Positions 47,258-56,359 of a stretch of 64,000 nucleotides of DNA are shown piece by piece. The notes below the pieces were generated by a model, which saw only the letters and a program-made list of their open reading frames with translations, searched no databases and was not told the DNA's origin. The stretch comes from Rhodospirillales bacterium (GTDB lineage: Bacteria; Pseudomonadota; Alphaproteobacteria; Rhodospirillales; WMHbin7): positions 16,601 through 80,600 of the forward strand of contig JACRPC010000013.1 in the NCBI GenBank assembly GCA_016214125.1, read 5' to 3'. The translations under genes were made by a program, and so were the position numbers. Numbering within the stretch: position 1 is the stretch's first letter; every line of letters starts with the position of its first letter.

Positions 47258-47888
47258 GATCTGTGGCCTCAACGACGAGGACTCGGTCGAGGCCGCCGTG
47301 CTGGGCGGCGCCCAGATGGCGGGCTTCGTCTTTTTCCCGAAAAGCCCGCGCGCCGTCACGCCCGAACGGGCCGCCGATCTGATCCGCCGGGTGCCGGCCT
47401 CGGTGCTGACCGTTGGGCTCTTCGTCGATCCCGACGACGAAACGCTGGCGCGCACCCTCGACGCCACCCGGCTCGATCTCATCCAGTTGCATGGCGAGGA
47501 AACGCCCGAACGCACCGCCGACATCCGCCACGCGCTCGGCCTGCCGGTGATGAAAGCGATCGCGGTGGAAACGTCGGCCGATCTCGAGCGGGCGGAAGCC
47601 TATCTCGACCGGGTCGATCGGCTGCTCTTCGACGCCCGGCCGCCGGTGGGCGCCCCGCTTCCCGGCGGCAACGCGCGCCCCTTCGATTGGGGGTTGCTCA
47701 AGGGCCGCGACTGGCCCCTGCCCTGGATGCTGGCCGGCGGGCTCAGCCTCGACAATCTGGCCCAGGCGGTTCGGGAAAGCGGGGCGCGCGCCGTCGATGT
47801 CTCTTCGGGCGTCGAGGATGCGCCGGGACGGAAGAACCCGGAAAAGATTCGGGCCTTCCTGGCCCGCGCCGCGACCTTAGAACCCTAA
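47244..47888 (+). CDS. trpF: Phosphoribosylanthranilate isomerase
   Basis: 214 residues, TIM barrel. Catalytic Cys in VKICGLND, catalytic Asp in LLFDARPP, and phosphate-binding MLAGGLSLDN and VDVSSGVED. Third step of tryptophan synthesis. Its 3' end overlaps the convergent glycosyltransferase by 12 bases. trpB and trpA usually follow trpF but are not here. Confidence 0.95.
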   Translation: MVAVKICGLNDEDSVEAAVLGGAQMAGFVFFPKSPRAVTPERAADLIRRVPASVLTVGLFVDPDDETLARTLDATRLDLIQLHGEETPERTADIRHALGLPVMKAIAVETSADLERAEAYLDRVDRLLFDARPPVGAPLPGGNARPFDWGLLKGRDWPLPWMLAGGLSLDNLAQAVRESGARAVDVSSGVEDAPGRKNPEKIRAFLARAATLEP

Positions 47889-49001
47889 GGCCTCGGCCAT
47901 CGCCCGGGCCCGGATCGACCAGGTCCATGCCAGCATCGCCTTGGCCGATTCGTGGCCCAGCTCGCGCGCTCCTTTGCGGTCGGCGTAAATCGCCTCCAGC
48001 CTTTGGTCGATTTCCTCCAGATCGGATTCCCCCCAGCCGGCGCAAGCCATGCCGGCCAGCGTCCGATCGACCGGCGCCTGGCGGCGCAGCGGAAAGCAAG
48101 GCACGCTTTCGGTCAGATCGAGATGGCCGGTGTTGGCGGCCAGGATGGTCGGCAGGCCCGAGGCCAGACATTCCATCGCCACCAGATTGGTGCCGCCCTC
48201 GGCCCGGTTGGGAAACAGCGCCGCGTCGCATTCGCGCAAGATCGCCCCCATCTCGCGGTTGGAACGAAAGCCGAGGTCGAGGAAGGCGTCGGGCGCCAGG
48301 CCGTTGGCCGCCGCCCAGGCCGCGAAATCGGGCAAGCCCTTGGCGTCTTTGGGCACCGGCCCCACGCCATGGGGCGAACGCGCCATATCGGCCAGACGAT
48401 CGGTCGAGAAATTGTGCCAGGCGGTCACCAGAAGCGCCTCGGGATGACGGGCGTGGAAGCGGGCGAAGGCCCGAAGCACGATGTCCTGGCCCTTGCGCAG
48501 CTCGATCTTGCCGCCCGAGAAGACGACGAAGCGCTCGCGCCACAGACCCATTCGGGCAGCCGGAAAGAACAGGGTTTCATCGACGCCCTGGGGCCGCACC
48601 GCCACATTGCCAAGGCCCGCCTCGGCCAGCAGCGCTCCGTTCCAAGCCGAGCCGGCGATCAGGGTTTTCAACGAGCCCAGGCCGGCCAGGCCCTGGGGGC
48701 TGAACTCGGTGTTCTCGAAAAAGATCAGGCCACGATCCAGGGACCCCTCGATCGCGGTGATCCGCTGGCCGTCATTGCCCAGCGCCCGAAGCACGGGAAA
48801 ATCAAGGGGCGCGCTTGGGAGGGGTCGAACCTCGAAGGCGCGAAAGCGCGCCGCCCGGACGGAATCGAGATCGATAGCGGGCGGATGGAACAGCACGGGC
48901 TTGGCCTTGCCTTGGCGTTCGATCGCCAGGGCTAGATGCAGCCCGAACACCCCCCAGCCGGTGTAGCTGGAAACCGGCCAGTCGAGGCCGACCAGACTCA
49001 T
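47877..49001 (-). CDS. GT4-like glycosyltransferase
   Basis: 374 residues. GGKIELRKGQDIVLRAFARF is the typical GT-B second-domain opening, and FPNRAEGGTNLVAMECLASG is the EX7E-type nucleotide-sugar motif of GT4. The N-terminal domain begins GLDWPVSSYTGWGVFG. ATG 48999-49001 overlaps the metZ stop by ATGA, so this sugar-transfer gene is co-transcribed with metZ and presumably shares its riboswitch. Target unknown. Confidence 0.8.
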   Translation of the reverse strand: MSLVGLDWPVSSYTGWGVFGLHLALAIERQGKAKPVLFHPPAIDLDSVRAARFRAFEVRPLPSAPLDFPVLRALGNDGQRITAIEGSLDRGLIFFENTEFSPQGLAGLGSLKTLIAGSAWNGALLAEAGLGNVAVRPQGVDETLFFPAARMGLWRERFVVFSGGKIELRKGQDIVLRAFARFHARHPEALLVTAWHNFSTDRLADMARSPHGVGPVPKDAKGLPDFAAWAAANGLAPDAFLDLGFRSNREMGAILRECDAALFPNRAEGGTNLVAMECLASGLPTILAANTGHLDLTESVPCFPLRRQAPVDRTLAGMACAGWGESDLEEIDQRLEAIYADRKGARELGHESAKAMLAWTWSIRARAMAEALGF

Positions 49002-50185
49002 CCGACGCCCGCCAAGGCGCGGTCGAGATCCTCGATCAGGTCCAAGGCGTCCTCCAGCCCGACCGAGAGCCGCACCAGACCCTCGCCGATGCCCTGGCGC
49101 GCTTTCTCCTCGGCCGACAGGCGCTGATGGGTGGTGGTGGCCGGATGGGTGATCAGGCTTTTCGAATCGCCCAGATTGTTGGAGATGTCGATCAGCCGAA
49201 GCCCGTCCAGCATGGCGAAGGCCGCCTTCTTGCCGCCCTTGAGATCGAGGGTGACGATGGTGCCGCCGCCGCTCATCTGCTTTTTCGCCAACGCGTGCTG
49301 CGGGTGGCTTTCCAGCCAGGGATGGCGGGCCACCGCGATCTTCGGGTGATCGGCAAGGAAACGGGCGATGGCAAGCGCGCTGTCGGATTGGCGTTTGACC
49401 CGCAGCTCCAAGGTCTCCAGACCCTTGGCCAGCAGCCAGGCGTTGAAGGCCGAGAGCGCCGGGCCGGTGTGGCGCAGGAAGGGGCCAAGCTCGTCTTTCA
49501 GAAATTCGGGGCCAGACAGGATGGCGCCGCCCAAGCAGCGGCCCTGGCCGTCGATATGCTTGGTCGCCGAATAGACCACGATATCGGCGCCCAGCCTCAT
49601 CGGCTGTTGCAGAAGCGGCGTGGCGAAGACGTTGTCGACCACCAGCCGCGCGCCGGCTTGCTTGCACAAACGGGCCACCGCCGCCAGATCGACCAGTTCG
49701 AGCGTCGGGTTCGACGGCGTCTCGACGAACACCGCCTTGGTCGGCTTGGCCAGCGCCGCCTCCCAGGCCTTGAGATCGGCGCCGTCGACGAATTCATGGC
49801 CGACGCCGTAGCGTGGCAGAAGTTCGGCGATGATGTAGTTGCACGAGCCGAACAAGGCGCGCGAGGCCACCACCCGGTCGCCGGCGCGAAGCTGGCACAT
49901 CAGGGCGGCGAACACCGCGGCCATGCCGCTCGCCGTGGCGCGGCAAGCCGGCGCGCCCTCGATCAGCGCCAGGCGCTCCTCGAACAGGCTGACGGTCGGA
50001 TTGCGGAAGCGCGAATAGACGTAGCGGCTGCCATCGTTGAGGAAGGCGTCCTCGGCCGCTTGCGCGGTGTCGTAGACATAGCCCGAGGTCAGGTACATCG
50101 CCTCGCAGGTCTCGTCGTGCGGGCTGCGGACCAGGCCGCCCCGCACCAGCCGGGTCGCCGGCCGCCAGTTCTGGGAATCGCTCAT
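48998..50185 (-). CDS. metZ: O-succinylhomoserine sulfhydrylase
   Basis: 395 residues, Cys/Met-metabolism PLP enzyme. The PLP lysine is in VVYSATKHIDGQG, phosphate-binding SRFRNPT near residue 58, and ETPSNPTLELVD is conserved in the family. MetZ is chosen over MetB/MetY because of length and the upstream SAM-II riboswitch, typical for alphaproteobacterial metZ. It forms homocysteine from O-succinylhomoserine and sulfide. Confidence 0.9.
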   Translation of the reverse strand: MSDSQNWRPATRLVRGGLVRSPHDETCEAMYLTSGYVYDTAQAAEDAFLNDGSRYVYSRFRNPTVSLFEERLALIEGAPACRATASGMAAVFAALMCQLRAGDRVVASRALFGSCNYIIAELLPRYGVGHEFVDGADLKAWEAALAKPTKAVFVETPSNPTLELVDLAAVARLCKQAGARLVVDNVFATPLLQQPMRLGADIVVYSATKHIDGQGRCLGGAILSGPEFLKDELGPFLRHTGPALSAFNAWLLAKGLETLELRVKRQSDSALAIARFLADHPKIAVARHPWLESHPQHALAKKQMSGGGTIVTLDLKGGKKAAFAMLDGLRLIDISNNLGDSKSLITHPATTTHQRLSAEEKARQGIGEGLVRLSVGLEDALDLIEDLDRALAGVG

Positions 50186-50204
50186 CGGTGCCTCATAACG
50201 ATAA

Positions 50205-50230
50205 AGCCCCGACCGACATTCGGTCAGGGC
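50205..50230 (-). terminator. Hairpin between SAM-II riboswitch and metZ
   Basis: Eleven-base stem with one mismatch (GCCCTGACCGA / TCGGTCGGGGC, loop ATG) followed by TTTATCG on the minus strand. It lies about 20 bases downstream of the riboswitch and just before the metZ Shine-Dalgarno, so it is either the ligand-dependent terminator or a structure that shapes ribosome access. The U-tract is short. Confidence 0.55.
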
Positions 50231-50248
50231 CCCTTCGGCGCACCAGAC

Positions 50249-50303
50249 CTTTTAGCGGATTGTTTAACGTGGCCGCAAGCCGGTCGCTCAAATCACCACG
50301 GGG
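50249..50303 (-). promoter_or_regulatory. SAM-II riboswitch
   Basis: The minus strand reads CGTGGTGATTTGAGC, then GGCTTGCGGCCACG, TTAAACAA and CCGCTAAAAGG, which are the conserved segments of the SAM-II (metA) aptamer: P1 and the H-type pseudoknot that binds S-adenosylmethionine. It lies about 65 bases upstream of metZ and would shut off metZ and the co-transcribed glycosyltransferase when SAM is high. Confidence 0.93.
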
Positions 50304-50306
50304 GAT

Positions 50307-50335
50307 GCTTTAGCGCAGAGCCCGGCCCTCGTCAA
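50307..50335 (-). promoter_or_regulatory. Predicted metZ promoter
   Basis: Minus-strand TTGACG (50335-50330), 17-base spacer, TAAAGC (50312-50307), just upstream of the SAM-II riboswitch and just downstream of the diguanylate cyclase stop. Spacing is ideal; the -10 is only moderate. Confidence 0.45.
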
Positions 50336-50339
50336 CCCT

Positions 50340-51974
50340 TCAACCCTTGTCAAGAACGTAGCGGCTGCCGCCCGATTGCTTGGCCTCGTACATCGCGCGA
50401 TCGGCGCGGGAGAGAAGGTCATCGACCGAGCTTGCGCCATCGCCCAGCGCGATGCCGACCGAAAGGCCCAGCGATCGGCTTTCGCCCTTGACGGTCATCG
50501 GCGTCCGAACGGCCTCGACGCATTTTTGGGCGACGGCACCGGCCGCCGCCTCGGCCTCGGCTTCGGTCGGGCCAAGATCGCCCATCACCACCACGAATTC
50601 GTCGCCGCCGACCCGGGCCAGGGTATCGGTCTCGCGGATGACGGCGCCCAGACGCCTCGCCACCTCGACCAGGGTTTGGTCGCCCGCCTCATGGCCCAGG
50701 TTATCGTTGATCGGCTTGAAACCGTCGAGATCGAAGAAGAGCAGCGCCAGACGGGACTGGCGGCGTTGGGCACGCGCCAAGGCCTGGCTCATCCGATCGG
50801 AAAGCAAGAGACGATTGGGCAGGCCGGTGAGCGCATCGTGGTGGGCCACCCGCGCCAAGGCGTCTTGGCTGTCCTTCAGCTTCGCCAGCAGTCGATTGAA
50901 GGCCGCCGTCAGATGGCCGACCTCGTCGGATCGCACCACCACCAGCGGTTCCAGGGGCCCCTGCCCGAGCGTCATCCGGTCGGCATGGGCGGCGGCGCGA
51001 ACCAGGGGGCGGAACATGAAAAACAAGATCCCGCCGAACAGAACCACAAAAGCGATGACGGCGGTGGTGAGATGGCGCAAAATGAAATCCTGGGTGCGGC
51101 CCACCGTCGCAAAGGCTTCCGCCGTCGGCAGGCGGGCGACCACGAACCAGCCGGTGCTGGGCACCGAGGCGACCGCCACCACCTCCTCGACGCCTTGGGC
51201 GTTGACGGTGACGCCAACCCCCCGCCAGCCGGCCAGGGCGCGATCGTGCAGGGAATTGACGCCCGGCGCCGCCGTGGGCTTGAACACCAATTCCTTCATG
51301 GTGGCGGCGACGAAGATCTGATCCTTGGGCGAAATCACCAGAAACCCTCCGGTGTCGCCGATCCGCCGTTCCTGCAACAGATCGAGAAATCCCGGCGCCG
51401 CCAGCGCCGACACGCCCGCCACCACGGCCACCACCTTGCCGGCGGAATCCTTGACGGGCGCCGCCATCGGCAAGACCGGCACGCCGCTGTTGCGCCCGAT
51501 CACCGGCCGCCCGATGGCCGGCTCTCCGGCCAAGGCGGCCTGCGCATAGTCCCGATCGGCGTAGTTCGTTCCCATCCGCCCCGCAACCGGCGGATGGTCG
51601 GCGATCGCCCGGCCCTCGGGATCGCCGACCACCAGACCCAGCGAAAAGAGCGGATGGATGTCGTGGCGTTCGCCCAGCCAGGTCCGCAACGCCTCCGGCC
51701 GCTCGAGAAGCGCCAAGGGAAGCGAGGCGGCAAGCTGCCCGAGAAATCTCTGGCGCTCGACGATCTTGCCGTCAACATCGCGCGCCACATAGCCCGCCAG
51801 GGCCTCCAATTGCGCGGACACCACGACTTCCAGATCTTCGCGCAGATAGGCGCCGAACAGGTGATAGCGCAAGCCGGCGCCGACAACGACAACGACCAGC
51901 CCCATTGCCATCGCGCGGGTGGCCATGCTGTTGGCAAGGCGGCGAACGAACATTAGACGGTTGACGTTTGACAT
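50340..51974 (-). CDS. Membrane diguanylate cyclase with Cache sensor
   Basis: 544 residues. Membrane helix near residue 25, a periplasmic Cache-type sensor (about 45-290; DYAQAALAGEPAIGRP and GFLVISPKDQIFVAAT are typical dCache segments), second membrane helix, HAMP, then GGDEF. The active site reads RVGGDEFV and the product-inhibition I-site RETD lies five residues before it, so it should make c-di-GMP with feedback inhibition. No EAL domain. Start at ATG 51974; ATG 51995 is an alternative. The 3' end abuts the metZ promoter. Confidence 0.88.
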   Translation of the reverse strand: MSNVNRLMFVRRLANSMATRAMAMGLVVVVVGAGLRYHLFGAYLREDLEVVVSAQLEALAGYVARDVDGKIVERQRFLGQLAASLPLALLERPEALRTWLGERHDIHPLFSLGLVVGDPEGRAIADHPPVAGRMGTNYADRDYAQAALAGEPAIGRPVIGRNSGVPVLPMAAPVKDSAGKVVAVVAGVSALAAPGFLDLLQERRIGDTGGFLVISPKDQIFVAATMKELVFKPTAAPGVNSLHDRALAGWRGVGVTVNAQGVEEVVAVASVPSTGWFVVARLPTAEAFATVGRTQDFILRHLTTAVIAFVVLFGGILFFMFRPLVRAAAHADRMTLGQGPLEPLVVVRSDEVGHLTAAFNRLLAKLKDSQDALARVAHHDALTGLPNRLLLSDRMSQALARAQRRQSRLALLFFDLDGFKPINDNLGHEAGDQTLVEVARRLGAVIRETDTLARVGGDEFVVVMGDLGPTEAEAEAAAGAVAQKCVEAVRTPMTVKGESRSLGLSVGIALGDGASSVDDLLSRADRAMYEAKQSGGSRYVLDKG

Positions 51975-52059
51975 CGACCTGACCGTTTGAGCCATTAAAG
52001 TTCGAAAGCCTGGCGAGAGGAAGCCCCAAACCGCCTGCGCTCTTTTCGGTTCAGGCCGT

Positions 52060-52776
52060 TCAGGATTGAGGGGGGCGAGCGATCGCGGCCGACGACGAAC
52101 CCAGCGCGTCGAGCGCCGCTTGAGGATCGTCGACGGGCGCGGCAAAGAGAAGCCGGGCGGTTTGGGCGCCGCGGGCCAGAATCGCCCCGTCAGCATCGAG
52201 CCCCGCCACCCTCCACCCCTTGCCGCGCCGGCCCTGGGCGCGAGCCAGCGCCGTCGCATCCAGCGTGGCGTTGGCCCGTTCGATCAGCGCGCTTTCGGCG
52301 GCGGCGAAGGCCTGGGCGATAGGGTCATCGAGCGCCACCTTCGCCCAATCGAGCCAGACGGCGCGGGCAAAGCCGCCGACGAAATGCACCCGCTCGATCG
52401 CCAAACGGTAAAAGGCGAAATCGGGAAAATCGGCGTAACGCGCCGCCTGGGGGTGGCGGGCCAGGAATCGAAAGCGAAGTTGGGGATCGTCCTTAGGCAA
52501 GGCCCGGCCGATCAGGCTGGCGCGCGGGCCTTCCTGCGGATTGGTCCGCCCCTCGGTCTGGGCCACCAAGAGCGCCACCCGGTCGTCGGCCTTGATGGCC
52601 TTGCTGTGATCGGAAAGACCCGAAAGGAGCAGGATCGGCCGACCCGCATGGTCGCTGGCGTAAGTGACCAGCGAGACATAGGGGCGGCCCTCGCGGCTGG
52701 TGGCAAGGGCGGCCTGATCGCCAAGCCGGATCAGACGCCGCGCCGCCAGGGCGTTGTCGGCGCCAAGATCGCTCAT
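52060..52776 (-). CDS. PNPOx-fold (HugZ-like) protein in the cobalt-transport operon
   Basis: 238 residues. The N-terminal split-barrel flavin/heme-binding domain is of the pyridoxamine 5'-phosphate oxidase type (LATSREGRPYVSLVTYASD, GPRASLIGRA, RVHFVGGFARAVWL). The C-terminal part resembles DUF2470 (LDADGAILARG), but the usual NxDH segment with the heme ligand is not evident. The start overlaps the cbiO stop by ATGA, making it the last gene of the cobalamin-riboswitch operon. A cobalt- or corrin-linked function is inference. Confidence 0.7.
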   Translation of the reverse strand: MSDLGADNALAARRLIRLGDQAALATSREGRPYVSLVTYASDHAGRPILLLSGLSDHSKAIKADDRVALLVAQTEGRTNPQEGPRASLIGRALPKDDPQLRFRFLARHPQAARYADFPDFAFYRLAIERVHFVGGFARAVWLDWAKVALDDPIAQAFAAAESALIERANATLDATALARAQGRRGKGWRVAGLDADGAILARGAQTARLLFAAPVDDPQAALDALGSSSAAIARPPQS

Positions 52777-53606
52777 CCGCCCATCGCTTGCAGAAGCGCC
52801 AGGGCCTGGTCGCGATCCTTGGGCAAGGGCGCGTCGGCGGCCAGCTTGCCGGCGGCCCGGGCCGCCTGACCGATCGCCGCCGCCCAGGGGCGCTTCAGCC
52901 GGGCGCGGCGCAGCAGATCGGCGTCGGCAAGAAGGGTCCCGGTCTCGCCCTGGGCCAGCACCTTGCCGCCCTTGAACAGCGCCACCTGGTCGGCGAAGCC
53001 CCAGGCGAGATCGACATCGTGGGTGGTGAAGACGAGCGTGGTGCCGCTTTCCGCCAGGCGCTTCAAGACCGAGAGCAGATGGGCTTCGCCATGGGCGTCG
53101 AGCCCGGCCGCCGGCTCGTCGAGCAGCAGCACTTCGGGCGCCATGGCGGCGGCGCCGGCGATGGCGGCGCGCTTCTTCTGACCGAAGGAGAGCATGTGGG
53201 TCGGCCGATCCGCCAGATCGGAAATGCGCAGCGCGTCGAGCGCCCATTCGACCCTTGTGCGCACCTCGTCGGTGGGCAGATCGAGATTGAGCGGCCCAAA
53301 GGAAACGTCGGCCTTGACGGTGGCGGCGAAGAGCTGGTCGTCGGGGTCTTGCAGCACCAGCCCAACCCGGCGCCGCCAATCGGTCAGGCCCTTGCGGTCA
53401 TAAGCGACCGGCTTGCCGTCGAGCGCGATCGATCCCTGGCTGGGCTTGAGCGTGCCGTTCAGATGCAAAAGGAGCGTCGTCTTGCCGGCGCCGTTGGGAC
53501 CCAGGATGGCCAGCCGGCTGCCCTTGGCGACCCGCAGATCGAGCCCCGCCAGGGCCTCGACCCCGCCCGGATAGGCGTAATGGAGATCGGCGGCGTCCAG
53601 GATCAT
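52773..53606 (-). CDS. cbiO: Cobalt ECF transporter ATPase CbiO
   Basis: 277 residues. Walker [11 protein letters not shown]-loop LQDPDDQLF, signature LSFGQKKRAAIAG, Walker B EVLLLDEPAAGLD, switch TTHDVD. The FGQKK variant of the signature is typical of CbiO/EcfA. It powers the CbiMNQ complex and overlaps cbiQ by ATGA. Confidence 0.92.
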   Translation of the reverse strand: MILDAADLHYAYPGGVEALAGLDLRVAKGSRLAILGPNGAGKTTLLLHLNGTLKPSQGSIALDGKPVAYDRKGLTDWRRRVGLVLQDPDDQLFAATVKADVSFGPLNLDLPTDEVRTRVEWALDALRISDLADRPTHMLSFGQKKRAAIAGAAAMAPEVLLLDEPAAGLDAHGEAHLLSVLKRLAESGTTLVFTTHDVDLAWGFADQVALFKGGKVLAQGETGTLLADADLLRRARLKRPWAAAIGQAARAAGKLAADAPLPKDRDQALALLQAMGG

Positions 53607-54331
53607 GCCAACCCCGCAATCAACACGCCAAGATGGACCAGAAGAATGCCGGCCAGCACCCGTCCCGAGGCCGGCCGGGGTTCGCAAAGCACCCTAAGCC
53701 TTCCGTCGAAGCCCCTTGCCGCAAGCCCGATCTCCAGCCGTCGCGCCCGATCAAGGGCGCGCGGCAAGAGCGCCGCCACCAAAAGCCCGAGCGAGCGCAG
53801 GGCGCGCCGGCTGTCGCGCCAGCCCTGGCGGGCCGCCTGCGCCGCCTGCATGGCAAAGGCGGTGTCGACGAGCAGAAACAAGAGGTGATAGACCAGCCTT
53901 GCCAACTCGATCACCACCTCGGGCACCCGGGCGCGCTCCAACAGATCGGCCAGATCGTGGATCGGCGTGGTCAGCGCCAGGAAGGAGAGGGCGGCGATGG
54001 CGGCCAGCGCCCGCACCGACACCAAGAGCGCCGCCTGACCGTGATCGGGTGCCAGCCCCAGATAGGGAAAGTCGCCGGAAAGGGTGAGGGCAAGGCCAAG
54101 CGCGCCGGCACCCAGGAATCCCACCGGCACCGCCAACACCGCCAGCATGTCGCGCAGCGCGATGCCGGCCAGCGCCATCCCGCCCAGCGCCAACGCCAGC
54201 ACCAAGGGCGCCACCGGCCAGACCGGCAACGCCAGATCGAGCGCCACCAGCCCGCCCGCGAACAGGAGCTTTTCCAGGGCGGCGCGGCGGGTCAGGCGGT
54301 TGGCGTGGGCGATGGCGTCAAGATGCCGCAT
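53603..54331 (-). CDS. cbiQ: Cobalt ECF transporter transmembrane subunit CbiQ
   Basis: 242 residues, five or six membrane helices. The coupling-helix motifs Ala-Arg-Gly appear as LLERARVPE and LAARGFDG. I placed the start at [12 protein letters not shown] (54331), which resembles CbiQ N-termini; a longer frame overlaps cbiN more. The gene sits between cbiN and cbiO. Confidence 0.88.
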   Translation of the reverse strand: MRHLDAIAHANRLTRRAALEKLLFAGGLVALDLALPVWPVAPLVLALALGGMALAGIALRDMLAVLAVPVGFLGAGALGLALTLSGDFPYLGLAPDHGQAALLVSVRALAAIAALSFLALTTPIHDLADLLERARVPEVVIELARLVYHLLFLLVDTAFAMQAAQAARQGWRDSRRALRSLGLLVAALLPRALDRARRLEIGLAARGFDGRLRVLCEPRPASGRVLAGILLVHLGVLIAGLA

Positions 54332-54614
54332 CGCGCTTGCGGCCTTCCGCCTGGCCCCGGCGCAGGCCGAAATAATAGCCAAGAAGCCCGGCCCCCAGCG
54401 CGGCCTGCAAGGCGAAAAGCAGGCTGGCGATTTCCGAAGAGGGCGGCGCCCAGATCGGGGTGAACCAGGGCTTGTAGCCCGATTCGTCGATCGCCGCCTG
54501 AGCCTTGGAATCGGCGCCGGTGAAATCGCCGGGTGGCTTGGGCATCAAGAGCGGGAAGGTGACGATGCTGGCCGCCAGCACCAAAAGCCCCAGATTGCGA
54601 AGAAGGGCGCTCAT
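54318..54614 (-). CDS. cbiN: Cobalt transport protein CbiN
   Basis: 98 residues with one membrane helix at each end. [20 protein letters not shown] matches the CbiN signature. It is an accessory small component needed for CbiM function. It overlaps cbiM (ATGA) and cbiQ (14 bases). Confidence 0.92.
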   Translation of the reverse strand: MSALLRNLGLLVLAASIVTFPLLMPKPPGDFTGADSKAQAAIDESGYKPWFTPIWAPPSSEIASLLFALQAALGAGLLGYYFGLRRGQAEGRKRDAAS

Positions 54615-55285
54615 GACCGGCCTTCCTTGCCCAGGATCGCCAGCCGGGTCAGTTCCGGCCGGCTGATCGAGGCCAAGGTGTTCATCACCACCACGGTGAG
54701 CAGCCCTTCCGCCACCGCCAGGGGAATCTGGGTGACGGCGAAGATGGCGGCGAATTTGGCCAAGGCGCCGGCGATGCCGGTTGCCGGATCGGGAAAGGCC
54801 ACCGCCAATTGGACCGAGGTCGTGAGATAGGTGGCAAGATCGCCCAGGCTGGCGGCCAGGAAGATCGCCACCGCCATCGGCAGGCCCAGCCGGCGGCAAA
54901 GGCGCCACAGCCCATAGGCCACCCAGGGGCCGACGATCGCCATCGAGAAGACGTTGGCGCCCAAGGTGGTGATGCCGCCATGGGCAAGCAGCAGGGCCTG
55001 GAAGACCAGCACGATGGTGCCCAGAACCGCCATCGCCGAAGGTCCGAACAGCACGGCGCCCAGCCCGCAGCCGGTGGGATGCGAGCAAGACCCGGTGACG
55101 CTGGGCAGCTTCAGGGCCGAAAGCACGAAGGCAAAGGCCCCCGAAGCGGCCAGAAGCAGCTTGGTCTCGGGCGCTTCCTCGAACAGGCGCTTCAGGCGCC
55201 TGACGCCCGCCACCACGAAGGGCGCCGACGCCGCCGTCCAGCCCAGCGCATGCTCGACCGGCAGATAACCTTCCATGATATGCAT
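54611..55285 (-). CDS. cbiM: Cobalt ECF transporter substrate-binding subunit CbiM
   Basis: 224 residues beginning MHIMEGYLP, the metal-binding N-terminal loop (His2) of Cbi[19 protein letters not shown] and [15 protein letters not shown] are conserved metal-site and core segments. ATG 55285 follows GGAGGAG. First gene of the cbiMNQO-PNPOx operon under a cobalamin riboswitch. Confidence 0.94.
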   Translation of the reverse strand: MHIMEGYLPVEHALGWTAASAPFVVAGVRRLKRLFEEAPETKLLLAASGAFAFVLSALKLPSVTGSCSHPTGCGLGAVLFGPSAMAVLGTIVLVFQALLLAHGGITTLGANVFSMAIVGPWVAYGLWRLCRRLGLPMAVAIFLAASLGDLATYLTTSVQLAVAFPDPATGIAGALAKFAAIFAVTQIPLAVAEGLLTVVVMNTLASISRPELTRLAILGKEGRS

Positions 55286-55404
55286 GAATCGCACTCCTCC
55301 ATCGCCCATGGCGTGATCGCCCTGGTCCCTTGCGATGGAGTCTTCCCCTTAAGGGAAGCGCCACGCCCGGCGGAACACCCCGTCCAGCCCGGTCGCGAAG
55401 GACC

Positions 55405-55575
55405 AACAATGACGGCAGGTTTCCTGGCTTGCGGGTCGAAGCCTTGTCCCCCTGCCTTCCCAGGTCTATTCCCAGTGGCCTCGGGTCGGGGGACGGCTCG
55501 CCGCTCACAGTTGCGGGGGCAGCCGCGGCATGGGGCGGATTCTCCGCCGACCGCGTTCCCTTTACTCCCCGGGAA
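55405..55575 (-). promoter_or_regulatory. Cobalamin (adenosylcobalamin) riboswitch
   Basis: The minus strand carries conserved aptamer parts in order: GGGAACGCGGT (about 55560-55547), the GCTGCCCCCGCAACTGT core segment, GCCACTGG (55479-55472), GGGAAGGC and the B12 box GCCAGGAAACCTGCC (55428-55414). It lies 120 bases upstream of cbiM, so high cobalamin would repress cobalt uptake. The region between it and cbiM holds no other recognised element. Confidence 0.92.
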
Positions 55576-55602
55576 AAATCCTGGGGAAACCGTCGATCCG
55601 CA

Positions 55603-55631
55603 CTATAATTTCGCCATAATGGGGACGTCAA
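55603..55631 (-). promoter_or_regulatory. Predicted promoter of the cbi operon
   Basis: Minus-strand TTGACG (55631-55626), 17-base spacer, TATAGT (55608-55603). Transcription would start about 20 bases before the riboswitch. The same few bases contain TATAAT on the plus strand (55604-55609), which could be the -10 for chvI, so the two promoters face away from each other and overlap. Confidence 0.6.
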
Positions 55632-55666
55632 TTCCTCAATTGCCTGCTGATCAAGGGAGTAGCACC

Positions 55667-56359
55667 GTGCCCTCCACCATCGCCCTGGTCGATGACGACC
55701 GCAACATCCTGGCTTCGGTGACCATGCTGTTGGAATCCGAAGGCTACAAGGTGCGCAGCTTCCCCGACGGTGCCGAGGCGCTGAAGAGCCTGGTGGCGCA
55801 GCCGGCCGATCTGGCGGTGCTCGACATCAAGATGCCGCGCATGGACGGCATGGAGCTTCTGCAGAAGCTGCGCGCCAAAAGCGCCATGCCGGTGATCTTC
55901 CTCACCTCGAAGGACGATGAGAGCGACGAGCTTCTGGGCCTGGGGCTGGGCGCCGACGACTACATCACCAAGCCGTTCTCGCAGCGCCTGCTGCTGGCCC
56001 GCATCAAGGCGCTGTTGCGTCGCGCCGATCCCAGCCCGAAAGCGGGCGCCGAGCCCGATCTGATCGCCCGCGGCCGCCTGGAAATGGCGCCCTCGCGCCA
56101 CACCTGCACCTGGGACGGAAGACCGGTCAACCTCACCGTCACCGAATTTCTGCTCTTGAAGGCGCTGGCCGCCCGGCCCGGTCATGTCAAAAGCCGCGAC
56201 AATCTGATCGATGCCGCCTATGGCGAGACCATCTATGTCGACGACCGCACCATCGACAGCCACATCAAGCGCCTCAGGCGCAAGTTCCGCGAGGTCGACA
56301 CCGAGTTCAACATGATCGAGACCCTCTACGGCGTCGGCTACCGCTACCGCGAGGAGTGA
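55667..56359 (+). CDS. chvI: Response regulator ChvI
   Basis: 230 residues, OmpR/PhoB family. Receiver: [10 protein letters not shown], Asp in [13 protein letters not shown], Lys in [10 protein letters not shown]-terminal winged helix with [20 protein letters not shown] and [10 protein letters not shown]. ChvI-ChvG controls envelope, acid and host-related genes in alphaproteobacteria. GTG 55667 follows AAGGGAG; the in-frame ATG at 55619 is less likely. Confidence 0.93.
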   Translation: MPSTIALVDDDRNILASVTMLLESEGYKVRSFPDGAEALKSLVAQPADLAVLDIKMPRMDGMELLQKLRAKSAMPVIFLTSKDDESDELLGLGLGADDYITKPFSQRLLLARIKALLRRADPSPKAGAEPDLIARGRLEMAPSRHTCTWDGRPVNLTVTEFLLLKALAARPGHVKSRDNLIDAAYGETIYVDDRTIDSHIKRLRRKFREVDTEFNMIETLYGVGYRYREE

